In this document: piece after piece, positions 1 through 9,082 of the stretch | Numbering within the stretch: the stretch's first letter is position 1 | Layout of the letters: each line of letters starts with the position of its first letter | Assembly: GCA_945903465.1 (NCBI GenBank) | Contig: CAMDOF010000064.1 | Span: 1-37,627 of the forward strand | Source of the DNA: Opitutus sp. GAS368 | GTDB taxonomy: Bacteria > Verrucomicrobiota > Verrucomicrobiia > Opitutales > Opitutaceae | Reading direction: 5' to 3' | Length of the DNA: 37,627 bases | The notes under the pieces: generated by a model | The model's input: only the letters and a program-made list of their open reading frames with translations | Databases searched by the model: none | What the model was told of the DNA's origin: nothing | Position numbers and translations under genes: made by a program

Positions 1-296
1 TTCCCGTCGGGGCAAAAACTTGTTTTAGTGGGGAGGCCCCATGCAGCAGGGGCGACAAGAGTGTCGCCCATCCGACGGACCGGCGACACTCCTGTCGCCG
101 ATGGTGGTCGCGAAGGCGTGCTTCGCTCCCCCACCACCCACCCTCTCGCGCTCCCATGAAACAGCTTCTGTAAGTCGTTGGTGTGAAGAGAAATCTGTTT
201 CTTCCCGTCGGGGCCAAAACTTGTTTTGGTGGGGGGGGCTCCCATGCAGCAGGGGCGACAAGAGTGTCGCCCATCCGACGGACCGGCGACACTCCT
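1..296. repeat. Two copies of a palindromic intergenic repeat
   Basis: A block of about 93 bp at 1-93 recurs almost unchanged at 202-296. Each copy contains the hairpin CCAAAACTTGTTTTGG (slightly degenerate in copy 1) and the hairpin GGCGACAAGAGTGTCGCC. The second copy has an extra left arm at 158-201, flanked by GAAACAG and CTGTTTC, which are reverse complements. The same left arm and core recur at 15000-15080. No convincing gene lies in this stretch. It looks like a REP or MITE-type dispersed element; its mobility and function are unknown. Confidence 0.8.
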
Positions 297-297
297 C

Positions 298-539
298 CTA
301 AGAAACTTCATTTGTTAATCGCTTGGGCGCAACGTTGACCCGGTTTCTTTCGGTCACGGCCAGAATCCGATTCTGGGGCGGGGGCTGATAGGAGAGCTTG
401 CGGACGTTGCCGCCCTGGCGGTTCGGCTCGGTGGACCAATAAGTGCGCTTGGCGAGGTCCCAGCGGGCCGTGCCGCCGAGCGTGGTGCCACGGAGCCACC
501 CCTGGGGGGGGAGATCCGATGGGGTCAGTCCGGATGCTG
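298..539 (-). pseudogene. Possible 3' remnant of an outer-membrane receptor gene
   Basis: On the minus strand one frame ending at TAG 298-300 reads as about 80 residues of protein-like sequence, including LRGTTLGGTARWDL. This resembles the LKG-x-x-x-GG-x-ARW motif in the last third of many verrucomicrobial TonB-dependent receptors. There is no credible start codon, and upstream the frame runs into the direct repeats at 556-672. It may be a decayed gene end, but it could also be a chance reading in GC-rich DNA. Only the frame and the motif-like string are visible. Confidence 0.22.
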
Positions 540-555
540 CCGATCGGTTGCTCCC

Positions 556-672
556 AAAATCCTGCGGGTGAACGCCGCGGCCAGCGGGGTGGCGAGGTGG
601 TGAGGCTGGCGAGGATACGCTCGGATTTAAAATCCTGCGGTTGACCGCCGCGGCCAGCGGGGTGGCGAGGTG
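556..672. repeat. Pair of 44-bp direct repeats
   Basis: The segment at 556-599 is repeated at 629-672 with two mismatches. Both copies begin AAAATCCTGCGG and end GGGGTGGCGAGGTG. A 29-bp spacer separates them. They sit immediately downstream of the M20 peptidase gene. The 300-714 stretch holds no convincing complete gene. Confidence 0.85.
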
Positions 673-714
673 CGGACCTCTCTGGCCCCGAGTCCACGGG
701 GGTTGGCGCGGTCG

Positions 715-1860
715 TTATTTCCGAGCGGCGGGCAGGGTGAGGAATCGTAAAAAAGCCTCGGCGCCGTCTGCCAAATCTTGTTCCCGGATAAACTCATCGT
801 GGGTGTGGGCCTGGGCGATGTTTCCTGGTCCGAAAGCGACGGCGGGAATACCGGCGGCCGCGAAGATGTTTGCATCGCAGAACCAGTCGGCGCGGGCCCA
901 GCCCGTACCGGCGCGGCGCAGCCGTTGGGCCCACGGGTGAGTGCGCGCGGTGACAAAGGCCGGCGCGGTGCGTTGGACTTGGAGGGTGGCGCGGGGCGCA
1001 TGCTGGGCGATCGCCGCTTGGAGGCGGTGCAGGACCTCGGCCTCCGTGAGTTCAGGATGCCAGCGGATATCCACTCCGACCCGACAAAGATCGGGCACGA
1101 TATTCAGGTCTTGCCCGCCCGACATGACTCCGAGGTTGAGGCTCGCCGAACCGAGAATGGGGTGGTGCCGCGCCGCGAACTCCGGCGCGACGGAGTCACG
1201 CAGGGCCAAAGCTAACGGGAGCATGTGATAAATGGCGTTATCGCCCCGAGTAGGTTGCGCGCCGTGATGAGCCCGGCCGCGAGTTTCCAACCACGCGCGC
1301 ACGATGCCTTTTGCGGCGTGCACGACGCGCAGCGCGGTCGGCTCCAAAGCCACGGCGAAGTCGGCACGGAAACCGGTTCCCACCAATGCCTGCGCGCCCG
1401 CGCTCCCTTCTTCCTCCCCCGCAGTCGCCGCGACGACCCAGCGAATCGCGCATTTCCGCCGTTCCGCTGATCGCGTCCACCGGCGCAGGGCCCAGAGTAA
1501 CGCCGCCGTCGGGCCCTTGGTGTCGCAGGCGCCGCGAGCGTGCAAGCGGCCGGCTCGGCGGGTGAGTGAAAAAGGAGGCACCGTCATTCCGGCGACGCCG
1601 ACCGTGTCGAGATGAGGGGCGAATACGATGGTCGCGCTGGCTGGGGAGAGTGGCTCGAAGACACCGATGATATTGGGGCGACCCGGGGCGAGGAGGCGAG
1701 TTTCCACATCGGCGCCCAATGCCCGCAAGTGGTCGGCCAGCCACGCCCCCATGCGTGCCTCGCCCGAGACCGAGCCGCCGGCATCGCCCAGCGGGTTGAC
1801 GCTGGGCACCGCGACCATCTCAGCCAGCAACGCGGGGAGTGAAGAAAGGCGAGGAGCCAT
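715..1860 (-). CDS. M20 family metallopeptidase (ArgE/DapE-like deacylase)
   Basis: This gene encodes about 381 residues of an M20/M28-clan zinc hydrolase, the family of acetylornithine deacetylase, succinyl-diaminopimelate desuccinylase and carboxypeptidase G2. The metal-site motifs appear in order: PHLDTVG (His and Asp ligands), RGACDTKGP (bridging Asp), TAGEEEG (catalytic Glu and neighbouring ligand), ALEPT, and THDE near the C-terminus. The insert starting AKGIVRAWLETRGRAHHG is the dimerisation domain. The frame is open for 74 codons further upstream, but that stretch is Arg/Ser-rich and unlike the family. The ATG at 1858-1860, followed directly by the conserved LPALLAEMVAVPSVNP helix, is preferred. 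No clear Shine-Dalgarno sequence is seen. The substrate is not determinable from sequence: it could act on acetylornithine in arginine synthesis or be a general amidohydrolase. It is probably cytoplasmic. Confidence 0.88.
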   Translation of the reverse strand: MAPRLSSLPALLAEMVAVPSVNPLGDAGGSVSGEARMGAWLADHLRALGADVETRLLAPGRPNIIGVFEPLSPASATIVFAPHLDTVGVAGMTVPPFSLTRRAGRLHARGACDTKGPTAALLWALRRWTRSAERRKCAIRWVVAATAGEEEGSAGAQALVGTGFRADFAVALEPTALRVVHAAKGIVRAWLETRGRAHHGAQPTRGDNAIYHMLPLALALRDSVAPEFAARHHPILGSASLNLGVMSGGQDLNIVPDLCRVGVDIRWHPELTEAEVLHRLQAAIAQHAPRATLQVQRTAPAFVTARTHPWAQRLRRAGTGWARADWFCDANIFAAAGIPAVAFGPGNIAQAHTHDEFIREQDLADGAEAFLRFLTLPAARK

Positions 1861-2161
1861 GGTCGGAAGGAAGCGGGCGCGGAAGGTCCTGGCAACCCGC
1901 GATCGCTGCGGGCGAGTTTTTGAACGGATGGCGGAGGACAGGATAGCGCTGGAGCTGCTCCTCACACGGTTGGTCGCGAATAACGGGGACGGGTCCACGA
2001 GTGGGCGCACGATCGGGGGCTGGCCGGCACTGGTATCGGGCGACGCAAGTTGCGCTGGTGACGTTCCCCGAGCGGCGCGCATGATCGGGGGGCAGGCCTG
2101 GTCGGCTCGCGGTCACGCGCCGGCGCGCTGGCGTGCCGGGCGTGAGTGGATGCGCGGCCTC

Positions 2162-5113
2162 CTAATACGTGAGCTTCAGCCCGGTCGCGTACAGCGTGCC
2201 TTGCTTCTGAGAATTGTATTTCAAGCCGCCCTCGCGCACAAAGGTTTGGTTAAACTCGTTGGTGAGATTCATGACATCCAGATAGACTTCGCAGCGCCGG
2301 TTGATCCGGTATTGGGCCTTGAAATCGACGATCAGCCGGGGGTCGCTGTACACGGAGGCATTGCCTTCCCCGCTGCGGTAGTAGCGGCCATTCCAGTTGC
2401 CGAGGAGACGTAATTGCGCGCCGCGGCCGACGTAAGAGAGGCCGGCATTGGCGACGCGCGGGCGTTGGTTTGCGAGTTGTCGCTGAAAGGTGGTTGTGCC
2501 GAAATCTCCCTCGGCTTGCGTGTAACTGAAATTAGCAAACGAGCCGAAGCCCCGCCAAAAAGCCGGTAGAAACGTGTACTGCTGCTGGTAGCTCAGCTCG
2601 AAGCCCCGAATGCGCGCACCGCCGGTATTTTGCACCTGGCGCAGCGTGTAGCCGGTAAACTGCCCTTCGAAACCGTTCTCGGCGCCACCCGCGAGCACGG
2701 TGTCGATCGACCGCGGGTAGTTCGTAATTTCCTTCAGAAACACGCTGACTTCGAAAAGCCCGACGGGCTCAAAATATTTCTGCACCGCCACTTCAAAATT
2801 ATCTGAGGTGTAGGGCCGCAGCTCTGGATTTCCAGCGGTAATGATCCGCGTATCTTCGTTGACGTTGGTGGTCGGCAGCAAGCTGCCCACGGCTGGTCGC
2901 GTGATGGCAGCGTGATAACTCGCGCGTAGTTGCAGCCGGCGCCAAGGCTCCGCCACCACGTGAATGCCGGGAAATACATTCACATAATCACCGGTCGTGG
3001 TGAATTGCCCGAGCGCGAATTGGGCCCGGGCGCGCGCCGCATTCTGGGCGGGCGGCAAGGTCGTGACCGAGGTGGTGCCGCCCGCCGCCGAGGTCTTTCG
3101 ACGGTAGGCCGTCCCCGTGTTCTCGGTTTGTTCGGCACGTACTCCCCCAAGAATGCGCACCCCGCCCAAAGTCAGCCCGCCCATCGCATAGACCGAGTCG
3201 ATCACCTCCTCGAAGCGCGCGTCTCCGGAGAGCGAACTCGTGACGCTGTTGTAGGCATCCGCCGCGGTTTGGGTCCAGAGGTCCGGTCGCTCCGCCAGAT
3301 CGCGGGGGCCGCCCGCTCCGGGCGCGAGCACAAAGGGGAAGGGGCCGTAGTGGCCGGCCGCTTGCTTGAATTGGACCCCCAGAAATGGCGTGATCCCGCG
3401 CGCTCCGGTAAAGGTGTAGTTTTCTAAATCAGTATTCTGCTCCCGCCGATCCAGCTCGTGGCGGGCCCCCACTTTCCAATAAGCGGGAATCGCCGTGGCG
3501 AGATTCCGCCTGAGATCCGCGCGCAGCCCGATGCGCTCCGCCGGTGCCCGATACGAGCGACGGATATAGGTGCGTGGGGTGTAATTGGCCGCGTCGTAGA
3601 TCGAGGGTCCCGCCGTCTGGGTAAACGCCGGATACCACGCGGGTTGGTTGCGCCGATCAATCTGCCAGCCGACGCCGGTCACCTCCGCGATGATGTCCGC
3701 ATTTATTGGATACCACGTCGTCGCCCGCGAAAAGCTTGCATCGAAGGTTAATAACCCCGCCCCGCCTGCGAGTTTATGTTCCAGTCCGGCCGACGCCGCA
3801 TACGTGGTCGCTTTCTTTCGCGACTGGCCCGAGAAAACTTCGGAGCGCGAGCCCGCGATCGGTAACGCCCGCTGCCACTCATAGGTGCTGCCGGGTTCGT
3901 AACTGGCGGCCGCGGCCGTCGTCGACGTGGTCTGCCGATAAATGCTCGCGACCTCCGGCGTCAGGTTGAGGTTGCCAGTATTTCGGAGGTAAATGAACGA
4001 ACGTTCCCCCAGCTTGTAATCCAGATTGAGCCCGAGATTCTGCTTGTGCGTGGGGGCATAGGTTTCACCCGACCCCATCGCTCGCAAGAGCGGCGACGTG
4101 AGCCCGTTCGTCGCGTTGGGCAACACATGCCCCGCTCCCGCCGCCGCCACGCCGATGCCGCCCACGGCGTCCGTCAATGTCGGCGCCGAGCGATGGCTGA
4201 CATTGAAGGCGACCCCGAGGTTGCTCTTGCCGCCGAACACACTGTAAACATCCGAAAAATTGACGGTGATGAGGTCTAGTTGGGCGCGATCTTTCGCCGG
4301 GCTCTTGCCCTCATAGAAATCGGTCCAGCGCGTGCCGAGCGTCAGATCCAGACGGCGGCCGCGCCGATCAAAACCGCGTTTGGAAACGAGGTTGAGATAA
4401 CCCGCGATCGCATTCGCAGGCATGTCGGGGGTCGGCGAGCGGACAATTTCCGCGGATTCAATATTGCCCGTATCGAGAGCCGTCAGTTGGAAATCGCGGC
4501 TGGAAGAGGTCCCGACTGACGAGGCGAGGTTATTGCCGTCCGTCATCAGCGAGATGAAGCTCGTGCCCATTCCGCGCATAAAAATCTCCACGGCCTCGCC
4601 CGAGACGAAGTTTACCGCGACGCCCGGTAGACGCATGAGGAGTTCGCCGGGATTGGCGGCGGGGTTGCCAAAGGTATCCGTCGCGGCCACGGTCTTGGCG
4701 TGGTCGGCCTGGCTTTGTAATTGAATGGCCAAGGCTTGTCCCTCGCGCAGCCCGCTCACGGTAAATTTATCGAGTTGGTAAATGGCAGCGGTGAGGCTGA
4801 CTTCAACGGCCACCTCGCCGCCCGCGGGTACGAGTACGGCCACGCGCTTAGTCTCGAGACCAGCAAAGGAGATGATGAGGGTGCGCGGTCCGGCCGGAGC
4901 GGCCAAAGTAAAGCTCCCGCCGCGTTCACTGCTGGTTTCACCGGGGGTGCCTTCGACTTGGAGGCGGGCCCCTGCGAGGAGATCGTTGGTAGCGAGATTC
5001 AGGACGACGCCGGTGATCACGCCGGACGGCGCCGCGGCGGCCGCGCCGGTGGGCAGCGCAACTGAGGGTGCGAGCAAGGCTGCGCCGATTCTGAGCAGAG
5101 TGAAAAGTTTCAT
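2162..5113 (-). CDS. TonB-dependent receptor with carboxypeptidase regulatory-like domain
   Basis: A 983-residue outer-membrane active transporter. Residues 1-28 form a signal peptide (MKLFTLLRIGAALLAPSVAL, then an Ala-rich cleavage region). Residues 30-110 are a carboxypeptidase-regulatory-like beta-sandwich (GVITGVVLNLATNDLLAGA, ending VSLTAA). The segment YQLDKFTVSG at about 112-121 is the usual lead-in to the plug. The plug domain follows, with LLMRLPGVAVNFVSGE and IFMRGMGTSFISLMTDG. From about residue 240 the protein is the repetitive beta-barrel, and it ends in the aromatic-rich strand YATGLKLTY, as expected for BAM insertion. TonB and ExbBD would power uptake, but they are not encoded here. 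No SusD-like partner is adjacent, so the substrate is unknown. The neighbouring amidase gene is divergent across a 284-bp gap. Confidence 0.95.
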   Translation of the reverse strand: MKLFTLLRIGAALLAPSVALPTGAAAAAPSGVITGVVLNLATNDLLAGARLQVEGTPGETSSERGGSFTLAAPAGPRTLIISFAGLETKRVAVLVPAGGEVAVEVSLTAAIYQLDKFTVSGLREGQALAIQLQSQADHAKTVAATDTFGNPAANPGELLMRLPGVAVNFVSGEAVEIFMRGMGTSFISLMTDGNNLASSVGTSSSRDFQLTALDTGNIESAEIVRSPTPDMPANAIAGYLNLVSKRGFDRRGRRLDLTLGTRWTDFYEGKSPAKDRAQLDLITVNFSDVYSVFGGKSNLGVAFNVSHRSAPTLTDAVGGIGVAAAGAGHVLPNATNGLTSPLLRAMGSGETYAPTHKQNLGLNLDYKLGERSFIYLRNTGNLNLTPEVASIYRQTTSTTAAAASYEPGSTYEWQRALPIAGSRSEVFSGQSRKKATTYAASAGLEHKLAGGAGLLTFDASFSRATTWYPINADIIAEVTGVGWQIDRRNQPAWYPAFTQTAGPSIYDAANYTPRTYIRRSYRAPAERIGLRADLRRNLATAIPAYWKVGARHELDRREQNTDLENYTFTGARGITPFLGVQFKQAAGHYGPFPFVLAPGAGGPRDLAERPDLWTQTAADAYNSVTSSLSGDARFEEVIDSVYAMGGLTLGGVRILGGVRAEQTENTGTAYRRKTSAAGGTTSVTTLPPAQNAARARAQFALGQFTTTGDYVNVFPGIHVVAEPWRRLQLRASYHAAITRPAVGSLLPTTNVNEDTRIITAGNPELRPYTSDNFEVAVQKYFEPVGLFEVSVFLKEITNYPRSIDTVLAGGAENGFEGQFTGYTLRQVQNTGGARIRGFELSYQQQYTFLPAFWRGFGSFANFSYTQAEGDFGTTTFQRQLANQRPRVANAGLSYVGRGAQLRLLGNWNGRYYRSGEGNASVYSDPRLIVDFKAQYRINRRCEVYLDVMNLTNEFNQTFVREGGLKYNSQKQGTLYATGLKLTY

Positions 5114-5397
5114 GGAAGGTAGGGGGAGGTGACACGGTCGAGGTGGACGCTCGTTGGCTGAGAGGTGAGGCCCGTGGGTCCGCCGTGAAGATAAAAAAGC
5201 GGCTCGCGCCCGAGATGCCGCGAGAGCTGGCGAAGCAAGCGACCGATCGCCGCCGGATCAATATTTTTTCCACCGCGCGTGTCCCTGAGCGTGGTCGGCC
5301 CGGCCCCATCCTGCCGCCACGTCACCCCGTTGTTTACCCGCCACAGGCTTGCCCCACGGCGCGCGGCCGCTCAGACGTTGTTCATTGGAATTTCTGT

Positions 5398-8265
5398 ATG
5401 TGGATTCTTTCGCGCTCGTTCTCCCTGGCCCCCGCCGGGCTGCTTTCCCTCTGCAGCCTGTTCGGAACTGCCCCGCTGGCAGCAGGTGCGCCGGAACCTT
5501 CGCCGGCATTCTTGGCTGCTCCCGCGGGTCTGTGGGAGAGTCTCCAACTAGCGCTTGGTGCGGACAATCCTTGGGGGGTGGGGCTGCGGTCCGTCGTGCT
5601 GGCGGGTAATCGGCTGACGCTCGATTTCAGCCGCGAGTTGCGCGAACTGGGCCTCGGCACGCTGGCCTGTGAACAGTTTGTCCGGCGTGTGCATCTCGCG
5701 GCGGGTGACCTGCTCAACTCACGCGGTCTTGAGCTCGAAATTTTTACGCAAATCGAGGGTATCCCGTTGCATCACCTGCTGGCGGGGCGCGCCCACGGGG
5801 AGGCGGAGGTACCGGTGGTGGCGGTCCCGGCGGTCGCCGTGCATCCCCTCGGTTCCGCCTCGCGGGCGCAGGTTCTGCTGACGCCGGAAAGCCCAGGTGC
5901 GGCGCCGGCGACCCAAGCCTGGTTGCCTCGGCGGATCGCCCTTAGTCCCGGCCACGGTTATTATCTCAACGGGGCGAACGCCTGGGTCCTGCAGCGGGGT
6001 TACTGGCAGGGAATCGTTGAGGACTTCGTCAACCACGACATGATCACCTTGCTGGCGGCGGAGCTGCGCGGGGCCGGTGCGGAGGTTTTCCCCACGCGCC
6101 AGCTCGATCGAGCGGCCGGCAACGGCGAGAGCGGGTTCCCGCAATGGCAAGAGGCCGCGCGTTATTATGTCAAAGCGCTCGGTGCGGATGCGGCCGTGTG
6201 GAATGAGCCGAATCTGAACCACCTCGATCAGGACATCCGCTCGCGTCCGCGTTATGCCAATGCGATCAATGCCGAGATTCTGGTGAGTCTGCATAATAAT
6301 GGTGGCGGGGGTACCGGCACCGAAACCCTTTACGACACCGCCAATGGTTTCGGGGCCGAGAGCAAGCGCCTCGCCGAGGCCGTGCACAACCGTGTGATCG
6401 CCGCGATTCGGCGTGACTACCTGTCGACCTGGCCGGACCGCTTGGTCAAGGGTTTCAACGGCGATTATGGCGAAAATCGCCTCGCCACCCGGCCCGCCAT
6501 TATCATCGAAGTGGCGTTTATGGATCGACCGGTCCCGGATAATGCGGCGCTCCAAGACAACGGCTTCAAACGGATCGTGGCCCAGGCCATCCGCGAGGGG
6601 ATTGAATTATATTTTAGCGGTCCCGGCGTGGTGCCCGCTCCCCCCGGCGGTCTCCGGGCGACGGCCGCCGGCGGCGGGATCGCTCTCGGGTGGACGGATC
6701 AGGCCAACAACGAGACCGGGTTCCGGGTCGAGCGTCGGGCGGTCGCCGCCACCGTCTGGGAAACGCTCGGCACGGTGGGGCCAGATGTGACTGCTTACCT
6801 GGATACGAGTGTCGCCCCCGGCACGGTTTACGTTTATCGCGCCGCGGCCTTTAATACCCTCGGAGCGAGCGCCCTATTTTCGAATGAAGCGACCGCCGCA
6901 CCCCGCCCGACGCCATTATTTATCTCGAGTATCTTAAGTTCGGATACAACCAGCCTTGACTGGGACCAAGACGTCACGGTCACGGTCGCCGTGACCGACC
7001 AAGCGGGTCGCGCCGTGAGCGGCGGGTCTCTTTCCGGGTACGACCCGCTGGTCAACACCGCGATCGCGGCCCCGCCCGGCGCGGCCAATGGGCAGATCGT
7101 TTATCGTAGTCGAGTGCCGCCGGGCACGGCCAACGGCGCGTACCGGTTTAACTTTTCCGTGAGCAAGCCCGGTTATGTCGCGAGCCCGGTGGTGAGCTGC
7201 GAGGTCGAGATCAGCCACGTCTTTCCGAGTGCCGTGCGTCCTCCGGTGATTCTCCTCCAGCCGGTGGCGCAACGTGCCGTGGTGGCGGGCAGGGCGACGT
7301 TCAAGGTCGAGGCCGCCGGCGCCGGTCCACTCACCTACCAATGGCGGCTTGATGGTCGCGACTTGGCGGGCGCGACGGAGGCGAGCTACGTCGTCGCTGA
7401 CGCCGCGCCTGCGCGCGCCGGCCTTTACGCGGTGGTCATGGCGAATGGGGCTGGCGCGACGACGAGCCTGGCCGTGCCGCTCACGGTGACGCCGGCCGCG
7501 TGGTTGGCGAATCTCTCGCTGCGGACCAACTTGGGTTTAAATAAAGTGGTCACGGTGGGTTTCTTTGTCGCCGGCGGCAGTCGTGACCTTCTCCTCCGCT
7601 CCGCGGGGCCCACTCTGGCGCAATTCGGTATCAGCGCCGTGCATACCGATCCGCGCCTCGAGCTCTATCGTGGCTTGGTGAAAATCAATCAAAACAACGA
7701 CTGGCCGGCTGAACTGGGTCCGGTCATGGCCGCGCTGGGCGCATTTCCGCTGCTGCCGGCCGGCCGCGATGCGGCCCTGCTCGTCCCGATCGATGGCGCG
7801 CACACCCTGCAGGTCAGCGGTCCCTCCTCCGGCGCCCTCCTGATCGAAGGCTATGACCAAGGCGGCGGCGGTCCCGGCCGCCTCGTTAATCTTTCCGCCC
7901 GGCACCGCGTTGGGATCGGTCCGGATATTTTAATCGCTGGTTTTTACGTGGCGGGAACGGGTACTTGCGACGTGTTAATCCGCGCGATCGGTCCGGCGCT
8001 CGTGGCCTTGGGTGTCACCGACGTACTCGCTGACCCGAAGCTCGAAATTTACGATTCCGCCGGGGTGAAAATTGCCGAAAATGATAACTGGGCGCCGACA
8101 CTCGCCCCGACTTTTGCCGCGGTCGCCGCGTTTCCGCTGCCCGCGGGGAGTCGCGATGCGGCCCTCGCCCTCGTGCTGCCGGCGGGTCGCAGCTACACGG
8201 CCCAAATTTCTGGAATAGCCAACGCGACGGGGGAGGCCCTCGTGGAGGTTTACGAGGTGCCGTAA
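5398..8265 (+). CDS. Secreted N-acetylmuramoyl-L-alanine amidase (Amidase_3) with FN3, Ig-like and tandem C-terminal domains
   Basis: The preferred start is the ATG at 5398. It gives a 955-residue protein with a signal peptide (MWILSRSFSLAPAGLLSLCS, AGAPEP). The open frame begins at 5143, but the extra 85 residues do not look like protein. Residues 180-405 form an Amidase_3 zinc hydrolase: SPGHG at 183-187 (first His), SLHNN with His299, and IIIEVAFMDRP with Glu371. A fibronectin type III domain follows (about 412-500), then an Ig-like domain (about 613-700, TYQWRLDGRDL...ARAGLYAVVMANGAG). Two copies of a repeat of about 125 residues come last, each with a GFFVAGG/GFYVAGT start, R-x-x-GP, DP-x-LE-[LI]-Y and N-DNW motifs (about 703-955). 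It likely cleaves cell-wall peptide stems outside the cytoplasm. The C-terminal repeat is common in secreted verrucomicrobial proteins, with no firm function. Confidence 0.88.
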   Translation: MWILSRSFSLAPAGLLSLCSLFGTAPLAAGAPEPSPAFLAAPAGLWESLQLALGADNPWGVGLRSVVLAGNRLTLDFSRELRELGLGTLACEQFVRRVHLAAGDLLNSRGLELEIFTQIEGIPLHHLLAGRAHGEAEVPVVAVPAVAVHPLGSASRAQVLLTPESPGAAPATQAWLPRRIALSPGHGYYLNGANAWVLQRGYWQGIVEDFVNHDMITLLAAELRGAGAEVFPTRQLDRAAGNGESGFPQWQEAARYYVKALGADAAVWNEPNLNHLDQDIRSRPRYANAINAEILVSLHNNGGGGTGTETLYDTANGFGAESKRLAEAVHNRVIAAIRRDYLSTWPDRLVKGFNGDYGENRLATRPAIIIEVAFMDRPVPDNAALQDNGFKRIVAQAIREGIELYFSGPGVVPAPPGGLRATAAGGGIALGWTDQANNETGFRVERRAVAATVWETLGTVGPDVTAYLDTSVAPGTVYVYRAAAFNTLGASALFSNEATAAPRPTPLFISSILSSDTTSLDWDQDVTVTVAVTDQAGRAVSGGSLSGYDPLVNTAIAAPPGAANGQIVYRSRVPPGTANGAYRFNFSVSKPGYVASPVVSCEVEISHVFPSAVRPPVILLQPVAQRAVVAGRATFKVEAAGAGPLTYQWRLDGRDLAGATEASYVVADAAPARAGLYAVVMANGAGATTSLAVPLTVTPAAWLANLSLRTNLGLNKVVTVGFFVAGGSRDLLLRSAGPTLAQFGISAVHTDPRLELYRGLVKINQNNDWPAELGPVMAALGAFPLLPAGRDAALLVPIDGAHTLQVSGPSSGALLIEGYDQGGGGPGRLVNLSARHRVGIGPDILIAGFYVAGTGTCDVLIRAIGPALVALGVTDVLADPKLEIYDSAGVKIAENDNWAPTLAPTFAAVAAFPLPAGSRDAALALVLPAGRSYTAQISGIANATGEALVEVYEVP

Positions 8266-8323
8266 GCAGCGCAGCGGCGATTTTCAGCGGGAGGTCAGGC
8301 GGGCGGAGGTTAACAGGCTTGGG

Positions 8324-9004
8324 TCACAGCACCTCAAAAACGGCCGTGCGAAAACGATCATTGCCGGCGAGGAGCTGGAATTTTTTGAGATAAGCCGCGC
8401 GGTAATCCTGCCACGCTCGAAACTCGGGTTGAACATCATCGAACTCGTCGAAGAAGATCAGGGTTCCCGGCACGAGAATTTTATCCAGCTTGGTGAGGGT
8501 GGAGAGAGTGGATGAGTATAGGTCGGAATCGTTGTTTATCACCACGTAGTGAGTGGGTTTGAAACTGTGCAGAAAGCCGTCGAGAGATTGCTGAAACCAG
8601 CCGGGCACAAAGCGCACCCGCGGATCTTCGATTTTGGGAATGTTACCGCCGGTGGAAAAGTGCCCAGCGGCTAACCCAGCCCAAGCCTCGGGTAAACCTT
8701 CGAACGAATCAAAACCGACAAAAGTGCTAGCAGGATGTCGATTGAGGTGACTCCATGGGCGAATGCTTTCACCAGCATGGACGCCAAACTCCCGATAATG
8801 GATGGGGCCCGAGCCGATGATCTCAGCGACATTTTGTTAGAGTTCTCATCGGGTCGCAAAGATTTGCGCGTCCTTATTCTCGCGCAGCAACTGCACAAAG
8901 AGGGGAATCCGGTTGATCCGATCGATGGTCAAAAAGCTTAGCGGGTAGAGCGTGGAGACCAAGCGCTTCTTGGGTGAAAGGGCAGTTGGTTTTTTCAAGA
9001 GGAT
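8324..9004 (-). pseudogene. TylF/macrocin-type SAM methyltransferase, disrupted by two in-frame stops
   Basis: One minus-strand frame reads through a class I SAM-dependent methyltransferase of about 225 residues related to the TylF/macrocin O-methyltransferase family. It contains YREFGVHAGES (SAM-binding loop), FVGFDSFEGLPEAW (acidic loop), VINNDSDLYSST and FFDEFDD (metal and catalytic region), and terminates at TGA 8324-8326. Two stop codons interrupt the frame: TGA at 8846-8848 and TAA at 8837-8839, in the segment ATR-stop-EL-stop-QNVAEI. Homologous sequence continues in the same frame on both sides, so these are point mutations and not a frameshift. The N-terminal end near 9004 is followed upstream by an inverted-repeat element. 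Such enzymes often methylate sugars in surface polysaccharide. Re-initiation at GTG 8615-8617 would lack the SAM site, so a functional product is unlikely. Confidence 0.82.
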
Positions 9005-9082
9005 TGGTAACTGCTCAGGTCGATTCCCGCCATCACGAGCACCGATCACCTCTGGCGCGGTGACCAAAGGGGTCCGCCCATA

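Noticed and set aside
8615..8617. Functional short methyltransferase from GTG 8615-8617
   Set aside because: It would lack the SAM-binding loop, and the upstream frame clearly belongs to the same family, so a pseudogene is the better reading.
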